A DNA stretch of 64,000 nucleotides from Streptomyces sp. CGMCC 4.7035 (lineage in GTDB: Bacteria > Actinomycetota > Actinomycetes > Streptomycetales > Streptomycetaceae): contig NZ_CP134053.1 of assembly GCF_031583065.1 (NCBI RefSeq), positions 4,278,001-4,342,000 on the forward strand, read 5' to 3'. Numbering within the stretch: the first letter of the stretch is position 1; each line of letters begins with the position of its first letter. The notes beneath the pieces are model-generated. The model was not told where the DNA came from, did no database searches, and worked only from the letters and a program-made list of their open reading frames with translations. Shown in pieces: positions 1 through 8,851 of the stretch. Both the position numbers and the translations under genes were made by a program.

Positions 1-2091
1 GATATAGCAGCAGCTCGCGAACTGGCCCGGGTCCAGTTCGATGAGCAGCCGGTTGGTGCCGCTCATCACCTGGTGCGGGGCCTGGTCGCCGAGCGCGAAC
101 GCCCGTACGGCGCTCCGTAGTTGCCCCATGGTGGCCGCGGCCTGCACCCCGTGCCCCTGTACGTCACCGATGACCAGGGCCAGCCCGTCTCCGGCCTCGA
201 CGACGTCGTACCAGTCGCCGCCCACGTCCATGCCCTTGGTGCCCGCCAGATAGTAGCCCGCGGTGTCCAGCTGCGGGTGCGTGGACAGCCGGTGCGGCAG
301 CAGTGCCTCCTGCAGGCCGCGGGCGAGGGCGGTCTCGGAGTCGTAGCGCCGAGCCCGTTCCAGGGCCTGGGCGATCAGCCCGGCCAGCGCGGTGAGCACG
401 GTGCGCTCCTCGGAGCTGAAGGTGCGGGGGCGCTCGAAGCCGAGGATGCAGGAGCCGACCGGCCGCCCGGAGGCGATCAGCGGCAGGAAGGCCCGTGATC
501 CCTCGGTCGTGTCCAGCGGAATGCCCGGATAGGCGGCCGCCAACTGCTGCATCGACTCGAAGAACAGGGGGCGGCCGGTGGTGAGCGTCTCCACGCCCGG
601 CAGCTTGGCGTCCAGCCCCACCCCTTCGAACTGCGAGAGGAACCGTGGTGGGAACCCGGTCTCCCAGGCCAGGTACAGATGCCGCTCCTGCAGCAGGTAG
701 ATGGCCAGCCGGTGCCCCCCGAACGCGGGCAGCAGCTCCCGCATCACCACCTCGGACACCTGGCGCGCGGTCACCGCCTCGGACAGTGCGATCGCGAGGA
801 CGATGGGGCGGTACACCGGCCCCGGCGCGCCCGGCTTGGCGAGCGCCCCCGCCGCGGTCGCCGCCGCCTCGCCCAGCGAGGGCGCCTCCGCGGTGTGCCC
901 GAGCGGCACCACCCGGCAGGTCATGACGTCGGGGCCGGGATAGACCGAAAGGGTGAGCCAGTCGCCGTTCCGCCGCCCGTGGGGGCCCGCCGTGGGGCGT
1001 TCGACCTGGAAGTGCACCGGCTCCGGCGCCATCAGGGCCGCGCGCAGATGGTCCTCGTAGGCGGGCCGGTCCAGCCACGGCACGGCGTGCCAGAGGGGCC
1101 GGCCGGTCATCTGCTCCCGCCTCCGGCCCAGCAGTTCGGCGGCGCGCGGGTTGACGTAGGTGATCAGTCCCAGCCGGTCGAACGCGAACACGCCGTCCGG
1201 GAGGAGGTCCGTGGCCCGCTCCGCGGCCGGGCCCGGCCCCGGGTCGACGACGAGACCGCCGACCCGGTGCGACCCCCCCGCCGGGCCCTCGGTCCAGAAC
1301 TCCAACAGCCGCTGTCCGCCGTCCGCGGCCCGCACCCGCAGCGGGCGCGGCGGCGGGCAGTCGGCGGCGGTCTCGCGCAGCGCGGACAGCACCAGATGCG
1401 CGTCGTCGGGGGAGATGGCCTGGGCGAGCGCCTCCGGCGACCGGGTGACTTCGTCCTTGGCGCCCCCGGCCAGCTCCCAGAAGGAGTGGTCGGCGGTCAC
1501 CGTCGCGTCGACCGGGTCCCAGATGAAGTGCCCGATGTACCCCGGCGGCAGTCCGACGGCCGGGGGGCGTACGCACAGCGGTTCCCCGTCCCAGGTGATT
1601 GGGACCCCGTCCTGCTCCAGCGTGCTCAGCGCCTCCCCCAGACGGTCCGCGATCTCCGTCAGCAGGCCCCGGTCGGGCAGCGCCTGGGCGCCGTCGGCGA
1701 CCGGGGGCCGCAGCACCGTCAGCACGCCGTACGTTGTCGTACCGCCCACCACGGGCATGTACACCGAGCCGAACCGGAACGGCAGCCCCGCCGCGAGCTG
1801 CGGGTAGCGGCGCATGGTCTCCGTGGAGTCGGCGAGCACCACCTGCTCGCGGAGCCGGTAGGCGTCGGCGACGGGGAGCGGTCGGTCGCTGTGCAGCCGC
1901 CACCACGGCCGGAACAGTGATCCGGGCAGCCCGGCGAGCACGGCCAGGCGCAGTGCACCCGGCGTGCGCGAGCGCAGGTACACGCCGCCCGCGAAGCCGC
2001 CGACGGCACGGATCGCGTCCGCCACGGCGCCGGTCAGCACGGCGGTCGGCGTCCCGGGTGCGCTGTCTGCGCGCTCGGCGCTCCCTTGCAT
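1..2091 (-). CDS. Multidomain PP2C/SpoIIE-type serine phosphatase with GAF and PAS sensors (3' end beyond window)
   Basis: The frame is open from an ATG at 2091 to the left edge (697 codons, no stop), so the C-terminus is missing. A GAGGGCA site precedes the ATG. The N-terminal ~165 residues look like a GAF domain, followed by two PAS-like segments (the second contains GLITYVNPRAAELLG) and another GAF-like block. A PP2C_SIG domain begins near residue 595 (LQEALLPHRL, then MDVGGDWYDV at 621-630 and GDVQGHG with the metal-binding aspartates). Such proteins usually dephosphorylate anti-anti-sigma factors in Streptomyces; that role is inferred from the family. No transmembrane segment is visible, so it is probably cytosolic. 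A longer open frame over the same DNA has an arginine/glycine-rich translation without any domain and was not chosen. Confidence 0.88.
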   Translation of the reverse strand, partial: MQGSAERADSAPGTPTAVLTGAVADAIRAVGGFAGGVYLRSRTPGALRLAVLAGLPGSLFRPWWRLHSDRPLPVADAYRLREQVVLADSTETMRRYPQLAAGLPFRFGSVYMPVVGGTTTYGVLTVLRPPVADGAQALPDRGLLTEIADRLGEALSTLEQDGVPITWDGEPLCVRPPAVGLPPGYIGHFIWDPVDATVTADHSFWELAGGAKDEVTRSPEALAQAISPDDAHLVLSALRETAADCPPPRPLRVRAADGGQRLLEFWTEGPAGGSHRVGGLVVDPGPGPAAERATDLLPDGVFAFDRLGLITYVNPRAAELLGRRREQMTGRPLWHAVPWLDRPAYEDHLRAALMAPEPVHFQVERPTAGPHGRRNGDWLTLSVYPGPDVMTCRVVPLGHTAEAPSLGEAAATAAGALAKPGAPGPVYRPIVLAIALSEAVTARQVSEVVMRELLPAFGGHRLAIYLLQERHLYLAWETGFPPRFLSQFEGVGLDAKLPGVETLTTGRPLFFESMQQLAAAYPGIPLDTTEGSRAFLPLIASGRPVGSCILGFERPRTFSSEERTVLTALAGLIAQALERARRYDSETALARGLQEALLPHRLSTHPQLDTAGYYLAGTKGMDVGGDWYDVVEAGDGLALVIGDVQGHGVQAAATMGQLRSAVRAFALGDQAPHQVMSGTNRLLIELDPGQFASCCYI

Positions 2092-2599
2092 CGGTCTGCC
2101 CTCGTCCCGGGCCGTCGGGTGGGTAACACAGCAAGAATGCGCCGCACCGACCCGGACGCGCATCCGGACGGCCCGGTGCGGGGGCCACGGCCACCGCACC
2201 GGCCGAATCCCCTCGCCCACGAATCAGTCTGTACCGGGCGGCCCGCCCCTCCGCCCCGGCAGGAAACAGGCCGGGCACGAGAACGGGACCATGCCGTACC
2301 TCGCACCGAGGGCAGCCCACGCAAGCCGTACGGAGGACGGCAGACACGTGCGCCTCCGCACGGCCCGCAGGCGTGCCGGCTCCCCACCGCGCAGGCGTGC
2401 CGGGCACCTCCTTGCATGCGCGCGAGGTGTCTCCTCGTAACGCAGACCCCGCCGCATGCGCGCGAGGTGTCTCCTCGTAACGCAGGCGTGGCGTCTCCTC
2501 GCCGGACGCGGGCGTGGCGGCTCCTCGCGGGACGCAGGCGTGGTCGCGCCCCGCGACACGCGCGCGTGGTGCCTCACGGCACGCCGGCGTGGAGCCTCC
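2092..2599. other. 508-bp gene-free region rich in short repeats
   Basis: This is the upstream region of the phosphatase gene and lies just beyond the stop of the acyl-CoA synthetase gene. I find no credible gene. The half nearest the synthetase is built from two repeat families listed separately; the half nearest the phosphatase is unique GC-rich sequence that should hold the phosphatase promoter, although I see no clear -10/-35 pair. Confidence 0.6.
2414..2484. repeat. Two exact 31-bp direct repeats, 40 bp apart start to start
   Basis: Positions 2414-2444 and 2454-2484 are identical over 31 bases (starting GCATGCGCGCGAGG and ending CCTCGTAACGCA), separated by nine different bases. The second copy runs straight into the 26-bp repeat family. 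With only two copies and a 9-bp gap it is not a CRISPR array. Confidence 0.85.
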
Positions 2600-2606
2600 T
2601 CACCGC
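2480..2606. repeat. Degenerate 26-bp tandem repeat, five units
   Basis: Units start at 2480, 2506, 2532, 2558 (23 bp) and 2581. Each begins ACGC, then (A/G/C)GGCGTGG or close, and most carry CTCCTCGC near the middle. A partial sixth unit starts at 2607. The unit at 2581-2606 and the partial unit cover the last codons and stop of the acyl-CoA synthetase gene, so part of the array is coding. It resembles a minisatellite grown by slippage; a protein-binding array is possible. Confidence 0.75.
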
Positions 2607-4540
2607 ACGCGCCGGAACACGTCGTCGGAGTCGTCCCAGGTCGGCGGCTCCTCCGTTCTCCGCTCCCGGGGAATGCGCGACGAGGACTGGTACATGGCGT
2701 CGATCTCGACCGCGTACCGGCGTGCGATGGCGTCCCTGCGCAGCTTCATCGACGGCGTCAGCAGTCCGTTGGCGACATCGAAGGGCTCGGTCAGGACGCG
2801 GAAGACCCGGATGGACTCCGACCGCGACACCGTGGTGTTGGCCGCGGCGACGGCCCGCGCGACCTCCTGCCGCAGGGCGTTCTCCTCCCGTGCCTCTCGC
2901 GCATCCCGACCCGGCGCGTCCCCCTGCGTGAACAGGGCGCCACGCCAGTGCGCCACGAACTCGGGATCCAGGGTGATCAGCGCGCCCACGCAGGGCCGGT
3001 TGTCGCCCACGACCACCGCCTGGTGAATGAGCGGGTGCACCCGCAGCCGCTCCTCCAGGGCCGCCGGAGCCACACTCTTGCCGCTGCTCGTGACGATGAT
3101 GTCCTTCTTGCGGCCCGTGATGGTCACATACCCCTCGGAGTCGAGTCGTCCGAGGTCGCCCGTGGCCAGCCAGCCGTCGCGCAGCGCGGTGCGCGTGCCG
3201 AGGTCGTCGTTGACGTATCCCTGGAAGACGGAGGGCCCGCGCACCAGGAGCTCCCCGTCCGCGGCCACCTGCACGTCGACGCCTGGCAGGGGGCGCCCCA
3301 CGGTCCCGGACTTCTCCCGGCCGACCGGCTGCGCGGTGATGCCCCCGCTCGTCTCGGTGAGCCCGTATCCGTCCTGGACGAAAATCCCGATCCCCGCGTA
3401 GAACAGGGCGAGTTCACGGTTGAGCGGTGATCCGCCCGACACGGCTCCGCACACCCTCCCGCCCAGTGCGGCGCGCAGTTTCCGGTACACGGCCTTGTCG
3501 TACAGGGCGTGCTGGAACTTGAGGTCGAAGCCGGGCCCGGACCCGGTGCCCAGCCGTTGCCGCTCGGCCGCCGAGGCGTAGTCCCGCGCCGTGCGCCCCG
3601 CCCGCTCGAACAGAGCGCCACGGCCCGCCTGCTGGGCGGTGCGGAGGAAATTCTTGTAGAGCTTCTCGAAGACGTACGGGACCGCGTACAGGAACGTGGG
3701 GCGGAAGGTCAGGAACGCCGACGCCAGGGCGTCCGCACTGAGTTCGGGCTCATGGCCCATGAGTATTCCGCCCCGCAGACACATCCCTTGGATCATCAGC
3801 CCGTACACGTGCGAGAAGGGCAGGAAGGCGAGGACGGCGGGCTGCTCACCGGGCGGTGCCGCGATCTGCCGCCAGCCGGCCAGCAGCGTGTCGCAGGGGC
3901 TCGCCAGATTGCGGTGGCTGAGCGCGCACCCGCGGGGGTGGCCCGTCGTGCCCGAGGTGTAGGCGACGACCGCGGTCGAGTCCGGCAGCACGATCCGCCG
4001 CAGGGAGTCGATGGTCGTGACCGGCACCGGACGGCCCCGCTCCACCAGGTCCCGCAGCGCACCGGCGTCCAACTGCCAGACGTGGCGCAGCAGGGGCAGC
4101 GAGCCGCACACCGATCCGACGGTCATGACCCCGTGTTCGTCCTCGACGACCACCGCGACGCAGCTCGCGTCCCTGAGGATCCACTCGATCTGTTCGTGGG
4201 ACGACGTCGGATAGATCGGCACGACCTCGGCCCCGATCGTCCACAGCGCGCAGCTGAGCACGGTCCACTCGTACCGGGTGCGCGCCATGACGGCCACCCG
4301 GTGGCCGGGACGGAGGCCCGAGGCGACAAGTCCCTTGGCCAGATCGAGTACTTCCTCGCGCAGCTCGCCCGCCGTCACGGTGGTCCAGGTTCCGTCGGCC
4401 GGGTCGGTGCGGCGTGCGATCTGCGGCAGGCCGGGGTTCCGGCCGGCCGTGTCGAAGAGGCTGTCGGCGAGACCTCCCGTCATGGCGGGGCCTGTCGCCG
4501 TGTCCGGGGCGGCTGCCCGGGCATTGCCGAAGTCGCGCAT
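2600..4540 (-). CDS. Long-chain acyl-CoA synthetase (AMP-binding, FadD15-like)
   Basis: The 646-residue product would activate fatty acids to acyl-CoA through an acyl-adenylate. The adenylate-forming motifs are intact: P-loop YTSGTTGHPRG at 194-204, YGLTETSGG at about 392, then TGDLGRL and TGRKKDIIVTSSGK in the hinge and C-terminal lobe. Length fits the 600-residue FadD15/FAA1 type. The ATG at 4540 (MRDFGNA) was chosen because GGGAG lies eight bases upstream; a longer reading would add about 146 low-complexity residues. The last codons lie in the 26-bp tandem repeat, giving a basic FRRVR tail. It is divergent from the cupin gene at 4824; the 283-bp gap between them must hold both promoters. 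Confidence 0.88.
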   Translation of the reverse strand: MRDFGNARAAAPDTATGPAMTGGLADSLFDTAGRNPGLPQIARRTDPADGTWTTVTAGELREEVLDLAKGLVASGLRPGHRVAVMARTRYEWTVLSCALWTIGAEVVPIYPTSSHEQIEWILRDASCVAVVVEDEHGVMTVGSVCGSLPLLRHVWQLDAGALRDLVERGRPVPVTTIDSLRRIVLPDSTAVVAYTSGTTGHPRGCALSHRNLASPCDTLLAGWRQIAAPPGEQPAVLAFLPFSHVYGLMIQGMCLRGGILMGHEPELSADALASAFLTFRPTFLYAVPYVFEKLYKNFLRTAQQAGRGALFERAGRTARDYASAAERQRLGTGSGPGFDLKFQHALYDKAVYRKLRAALGGRVCGAVSGGSPLNRELALFYAGIGIFVQDGYGLTETSGGITAQPVGREKSGTVGRPLPGVDVQVAADGELLVRGPSVFQGYVNDDLGTRTALRDGWLATGDLGRLDSEGYVTITGRKKDIIVTSSGKSVAPAALEERLRVHPLIHQAVVVGDNRPCVGALITLDPEFVAHWRGALFTQGDAPGRDAREAREENALRQEVARAVAAANTTVSRSESIRVFRVLTEPFDVANGLLTPSMKLRRDAIARRYAVEIDAMYQSSSRIPRERRTEEPPTWDDSDDVFRRVR

Positions 4541-4823
4541 GCGCCGCTCCCGAGCCTTCCTGCGAGGTCGCCGATGGAGGTGGGATCGGCGGGGCTCGAA
4601 TCTAGCCGAGCTCGTTGCTGGATGGGTCAAAAACCGACAACGAACCCACAGGAAGCGGGAGTACGGGGTCCGGGCGGACGGCGGGAGCGCTCCCTCGGCG
4701 GGCCTGCGCCGCTCCGGCCCGCGCGCCGCGGGTCCCGAGAGCGAAGGAGGAGTCGGATGGCGGCCCCGGGTGGCCAGGCGGACGATGGAGTGGTAAGGGC
4801 CGGTCACTACGGAGGGAGCTGCC

Positions 4824-5189
4824 ATGCTCGAGATAAGGGCAGCCGACAAGCCGGACGAGCGGCGTGATTTCCCCCGTGGCCATCTGGAGGCCGTGCACAT
4901 GACCGGACTCGACTTCGCCGTCGGAACCTTCGAGCCCGGCTGGCGCTGGTCCGAGTCGGTCGCCCCGATCGCCGGCACGGAGAGCTGTCAGATCCACCAC
5001 ACCGGCTGTGTCGTCCGGGGACGTATGCACCTTCGCATGGAGGACGGCACGGAGGCCGAGGCGGGACCTGGTGACCTCTTCGTGATCACCCCCGGACACG
5101 ACGCGTGGGTCGTCGGCGACGAACCGTGCGTGGTCTACGACTTCGCGGGTCCGATGGCGGAGAAGTACGCGAAGGCAGCCCAGGGCTAG
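4824..5189 (+). CDS. Small cupin-domain protein
   Basis: A 121-residue single-domain cupin. GWRWSESVAPIAG, then IHHTGCVVRGRMHLRMEDG and PGDLFVITPGHDAWVVGDEPC match the two conserved cupin motifs, with His pairs suited to metal binding. A strong GGAGGGAGCTGCC ribosome site precedes the ATG. There is no signal peptide, so it is cytosolic. Substrate is not predictable. Its TAG stop is part of the CTAG target of the inserted element starting at 5190, so insertion left the coding sequence complete but replaced the native downstream sequence. Confidence 0.85.
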   Translation: MLEIRAADKPDERRDFPRGHLEAVHMTGLDFAVGTFEPGWRWSESVAPIAGTESCQIHHTGCVVRGRMHLRMEDGTEAEAGPGDLFVITPGHDAWVVGDEPCVVYDFAGPMAEKYAKAAQG

Positions 5190-5392
5190 GTCCTGTCGTC
5201 AAACTCCCATCGTCCGCCCGGAGGGCGGGCCTCACGGCGTCAGGTGCGTGCTCTCGGCGTGCCGGGTGCAGCCCCTCGTACTGGATGTACTTGGGGGTGC
5301 GCCCGGTGCGGCGAGTGGGGGTCCCCCCTGCTCGAAGAGCTTGGGGGAGCGTGCATGGCGTCGCGGGGCAGACGGGAGTTTGACGACAGGGC
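5190..5392. mobile_element. 203-bp MITE-like element with terminal inverted repeats and CTAG flanks
   Basis: The ends are 19-bp inverted repeats with one mismatch: left 5190-5208 (GTCCTGTCGTCAAACTCCC) and right 5374-5392. CTAG lies directly outside both ends (5186-5189 and 5393-5396), consistent with a 4-bp target duplication; since CTAG is itself palindromic this could also be part of longer repeats. The interior has a CCGCCC-GGA-GGGCGG hairpin but no ORF, so mobility would need a transposase in trans. It sits between convergent genes and its long inverted repeat could act as a two-way terminator. Confidence 0.75.
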
Positions 5393-5475
5393 CTAGCAGG
5401 AAGGAGCAGGGCCGGGAGGCCCTGCGGGATCCTCCGCGCGGTCGGCGTGGAGGATCCCCGCGGTGAGGCGGCGTG

Positions 5476-6426
5476 TCACCAGCGGCCGGGTTCCGTTCCG
5501 GTGACAGGCGCCGACGGCTTGCCGTCCGGACCCACCGGGACGTCTCCGGCGAGCATCACGCGGTGCATGATCCGGGGATGCTCTGGGGCTACCAGATCGC
5601 TGGGGGCAAGATGGACGGTCGCCCGGTTGTCCCAGAAGGCGACGGAGTCGGCCTCCCAGCGGAACCGCACCGTGTACTCGGGGCGCGTGGCCTGTTCCAG
5701 GAGCATCTGCAGGACGTGCGCGCTCTCGGCGCGCGAGAGCCCGACGACCTGCTCGACGTAGTAGCCGTTGACGAAGAGCAGTCGTTCGCCGGTCTCGGGA
5801 TGCACCCGCACGAGGGGATGCTCGGACGCCACCTGATGGTCCAGGAGATGACGCAGGTACGCGTCGTCGCCGGGTCGTGGCTGGTAGCCGACGCCCAGCC
5901 GGTGCTCGGCGCGCAGACCGTCGACGAAGTCCCGTACGGGCTGTGACAGACCGGCATAGGCGGCCGCCAGATTGGACCACTGGGTGTCCCCGCCGTACGG
6001 CGGCACGGACTCGGCGCGCAGGATGGTCGCGGCGGGCGGATCGACGCGGGCACCGTGGTCGCAGTGCCAGCCCCGCAGCAGCGAGTGGCGTCTGCGCCGC
6101 AGCCACTCTTCGTGCTCCATGCCGTAGCGCCCGCCCAGTTCCAGCCGGTCTGCCGTCGTTTCGACCTCGGGGAAGTCCCGCGGTGAGGCGCTGCCGCGTC
6201 TGCCCAGGACGACGGGCTCGCCGAACCGCCGCGCGAGCGCGATGTGCGCGGCGTGGTCCAGGCGCTGGTCCCGGAAGAAAACCACCTTCCAGCGCAGCAC
6301 CGCCGAGCGGATCGTGGCCACCACCGCTTCGTCCAGGTCGTCGGCCAGGTCGACCCCGGTGATCTCGGCGCCGATGTGGCCCGCGACCGGCCTCACCTCG
6401 ACCTGAGTACCGCTGTCCGTCGTCAT
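5476..6426 (-). CDS. TauD/TfdA-family Fe(II)/2-oxoglutarate dioxygenase
   Basis: The 316-residue product has the usual length for TauD-type hydroxylases. The iron-binding set is visible: H121-C-D123 in WHCDHGARVD and the distal His in NRATVHLAPSD (H272), followed by the 2-oxoglutarate-binding Arg in RIMHRVML (R289). Family members oxidise taurine, alkyl sulfates, 2,4-D and similar small acids; nothing nearby fixes the substrate. The start follows GGAG six bases upstream. It converges on the cupin gene with the MITE-like element between them. Confidence 0.87.
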   Translation of the reverse strand: MTTDSGTQVEVRPVAGHIGAEITGVDLADDLDEAVVATIRSAVLRWKVVFFRDQRLDHAAHIALARRFGEPVVLGRRGSASPRDFPEVETTADRLELGGRYGMEHEEWLRRRRHSLLRGWHCDHGARVDPPAATILRAESVPPYGGDTQWSNLAAAYAGLSQPVRDFVDGLRAEHRLGVGYQPRPGDDAYLRHLLDHQVASEHPLVRVHPETGERLLFVNGYYVEQVVGLSRAESAHVLQMLLEQATRPEYTVRFRWEADSVAFWDNRATVHLAPSDLVAPEHPRIMHRVMLAGDVPVGPDGKPSAPVTGTEPGRW

Positions 6427-6537
6427 ACGGGCTCCGTTGGTCGTGCGTGCGGGTCCTTACGGGGCAAGGATCGCCCGTGGGCCGCCCGCGCGAAAGATCG
6501 CACAGGCGCAGTGCGGGGGCATGCCGGGGAGGGCCGT

Positions 6538-6615
6538 ATGTGGGACGACGCGTTTGCGAGCTTTCTCATCGGACTGAGGGAAGGGCTCGAAGCCGGACTC
6601 GTCGTCTCCATCCTG
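6538..6615 (+). pseudogene. N-terminal remnant of an FTR1-type iron permease
   Basis: The ATG at 6538, behind GGGGAGG, opens 26 codons reading MWDDAFASFLIGLREGLEAG and then LVVSIL. This matches the first transmembrane helix of FTR1/EfeU ferrous-iron permeases, including the conserved REGLE motif. Homology stops abruptly at about 6615, where the frame runs into SASSSMRW and a stop. The remaining 250 or more residues of the permease are absent. The downstream DNA is a different gene fragment, so this is a rearrangement scar. Confidence 0.72.
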
Positions 6616-7523
6616 TCCGCTTCTTCCTCGATGCGCTGGTCCCAGACCCCACCACCGGGTACCTGGTGACCTGTCCGTCCGTCTCGCCCGAGAACGCCCA
6701 CCACCCCGACGTGTCCGCATGTGCAGGCCCGACGATGGACAACCAGATCCTGCGCGACCTCTTCGACGGCTACCTCGCCGCCTGCGACGCGCTCGGCACC
6801 ACCAGCCCGTACGCCGACCGGGTGCGCCAGGCCCGCGCCCAACTGCCCCCCATGAAAATCGGCGCCCTGGGGCAGTTGCAGGAGTGGCAGCAGGACTGGG
6901 ACGCGGGCGCGCCGGAGCAGCAGCACCGCCACATCTCCCACCTGTACGGCCTGCACCCCAGCAACCAGATCACCAAGCGCAACACCCCGGAACTCTTCCA
7001 GGCCGCTCTGAAGACTCTGGAGATGCGTGGGGACGACGGCACCGGCTGGTCCCTCGCCTGGAAGATCGACTTTTGGGCACGCGCGGAAGACGGCGCCCGC
7101 TCCTACAAGCTCCTCACCGACCTGCTCACCCCCGACCACACGGCCCCGAACCTGTTCGACCTGCACCCGCCGTTCCAGAACGACGGCAACTTCGGCGCCA
7201 CCGCGGGCGTGACCGAATGGCTGCTCCAGTCCCACACCGGTGAAGTCCATCTGCTGCCCGCCCTGCCGCCGCAGCTCCCCGAGGGCCGGGTCACCGGCCT
7301 CCTCGCCCGCGGCGGCCTCACCGTCAGCCTCTCCTGGCTCGACGGAGCGCTGACCCACGCCCACCTGGCAGCGCGCCAGAGCGGCACCGTCCGACTGCGC
7401 ACCGCCGCACCGGTCACCGTGCACTCCACGGGCGGCGCTGACACAGAAGGGAAGCGTCCCGAAAGCACTGTTGCCGTGTTCGAGACCGAGGCAGGCGGGG
7501 AGTATGTGATCACGCCTCTCTGA
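6616..7523 (+). pseudogene. C-terminal fragment of a GH95 alpha-L-fucosidase-like glycoside hydrolase
   Basis: From about 6616 one frame encodes roughly 300 residues of a family GH95 enzyme: FFLDALVPDPTTGYLVT, HRHISHLYGLHPSNQIT, DDGTGWSLAWKIDFWAR, NLFDLHPPFQNDGNFG and the C-terminal beta-domain with HLLPALPPQLPEGRV. Whole GH95 proteins are about 750-900 residues, so the N-terminal sandwich and most of the barrel are gone. There is no start or ribosome site suited to this frame; upstream is the FTR1 remnant in another frame. The reading frame is still open to 7523, so the deletion may be recent. Confidence 0.8.
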
Positions 7524-7590
7524 CACCTCGCGGCGCCGTCTGCGTCGAGCCTCGGAGCAACTCGTCTCGCGATGCCTGCCCGCAATGTGC

Positions 7591-7632
7591 AGGACATCCC
7601 CACGCCCCTCCTTCGATGGGAGGACCTGTCCT
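7591..7632. terminator. Hairpin between convergent genes
   Basis: AGGACA (7591-7596) pairs with TGTCCT (7627-7632), and CCTCC (7607-7611) with GGAGG (7619-7623) inside it. The stem lies just past the GH95 fragment and the stop of the oxidoreductase gene, so it could end transcription from either side. Confidence 0.4.
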
Positions 7633-7643
7633 GCCGCACGCGT

Positions 7644-8663
7644 TCAGCCGGCGGGCTGCCAGCCGAGTGCCGGTCCCAGCCGGGTCGCGATGTCCGTGAG
7701 GATCTGCACGTAGTCCTCGTGCTCGAAGGTGAACGGCAGCGCGAACGCCACCTCGTCGACCTCCCGGAACGCGACATGGGCATGCAGCTGTTCGGCGATC
7801 TGCTCGGACGGCCCGACGAGGTCCGGCGCGAACATCATCCGCGCCGGACCCTGCGGTGCCGCCGTGCGCGGCAACCGCTTCGCCGCGTACGCCTCGTACT
7901 TGGCCCGCTGCTCGGGTGAGGCGCTGTCGGTGGGGACGACCACGAGCCCCTGCGAGACCCGCGCGCGCTCGCCGTCCGGGTGGTGGGCGCGGAAGGTGCG
8001 GATGTGCGACAGCTGGACCTCGGCGAAGTCCTCCGACTCCTCGGCCTTGACGACGCTGCTGGTCAGCAGGTTCATCCCATGCTCACCCGCCCACTGGGCC
8101 GAGCGCAGGCTCCCTCCGCCGTACCACATGCGTCGGCCGAGACCGGGGGAATGGGGCTGTACCCGGTTGGAGAACACCTCGAAGCCCTTGACTCCGCTGA
8201 AGTCGGTGGCCGGCTTGCCGCGCACGCAGTCCAGCAGCCGCCGCACACGTTCGTAGCTGAAGTCCTCGATGTCGGCGGTGTCCGGGTAGAGCGCCTGCTT
8301 GACGTGGTCGTAGTGCATCGGCGGGCCGACGCTGATCCCGGGGTTGAGCCGGCCCCCGGAGAGGATGTCGACGGTCGCCAGGTCCTCGGCGAGCCGCAGC
8401 GGGTTCTCCCAGCCCAGCGGGATGACCGCCGTGCCCAGTTCGATGCGGCTCGTGCGCTGGGAGGCGGCCGCGAGCACGGCCACGGGCGAGGAGATCCCGT
8501 ACTGCAGATGACGGTGACGCACCCACGCGCTGTCGAACCCGAGCCGTTCGCCCAGTTCGATGATCTCCAGCGTCGACTCGTGACCGCGCCGCGGATCGGC
8601 CTCGTCGAACAGGCCGATGGTCAGGAAGCCCAGCTTCTGCAGCGGTTTCGAGGTCGGCGGCAC
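7644..8663 (-). CDS. LLM-class flavin-dependent oxidoreductase (luciferase-like)
   Basis: About 339 residues forming a bacterial luciferase-like TIM barrel: KLGFLTIGLFDE at the N-terminus, LGFDSAWVRHRHLQYG, VAVLAAASQRTSRIELGTAV and DILSGGRLNPGISVG are typical of F420- or FMNH2-dependent monooxygenases. I place the start at a GTG at 8663 because GGAGGAG sits just upstream and the barrel begins ten residues later; an upstream ATG at 8699 lacks a comparable site. Substrate unknown. No flavin reductase lies beside it, so the reduced cofactor must come from elsewhere. Confidence 0.82.
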   Translation of the reverse strand: MPPTSKPLQKLGFLTIGLFDEADPRRGHESTLEIIELGERLGFDSAWVRHRHLQYGISSPVAVLAAASQRTSRIELGTAVIPLGWENPLRLAEDLATVDILSGGRLNPGISVGPPMHYDHVKQALYPDTADIEDFSYERVRRLLDCVRGKPATDFSGVKGFEVFSNRVQPHSPGLGRRMWYGGGSLRSAQWAGEHGMNLLTSSVVKAEESEDFAEVQLSHIRTFRAHHPDGERARVSQGLVVVPTDSASPEQRAKYEAYAAKRLPRTAAPQGPARMMFAPDLVGPSEQIAEQLHAHVAFREVDEVAFALPFTFEHEDYVQILTDIATRLGPALGWQPAG

Positions 8664-8851
8664 AGGGCTCCTCCAAGGTCCAGGGCATGTCTGCCGCATG
8701 CCGGTGCTGCGTTCGATTCTCGCAGCCGATCGTTGCGGCGGCGTGACAGGACCGACTGCCGTGGGACCGCGTCGACGGACGTGAAGTGTGGTGCGCCGGG
8801 GAAGGCTCGAGGGGCGCGCCGCGCGCCATGTCACCCGACCGTGGAGGACGT

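Noticed and set aside
164..2407. A 747-codon leftward open frame overlapping the phosphatase
   Set aside because: Its translation is Arg/Gly/Ala-rich without motifs; the frame from 2091 to the left edge encodes PAS, GAF and PP2C motifs.
2414..2620. CRISPR-like array
   Set aside because: Direct repeats are back-to-back or separated by only 9 bp and degenerate; no spacers of uniform length and no cas genes.
6447..7523. Treating the whole 358-codon frame as an intact gene
   Set aside because: Its first ~55 codons run over the FTR1 remnant in a different frame and match no GH95 sequence; no suited ribosome site.
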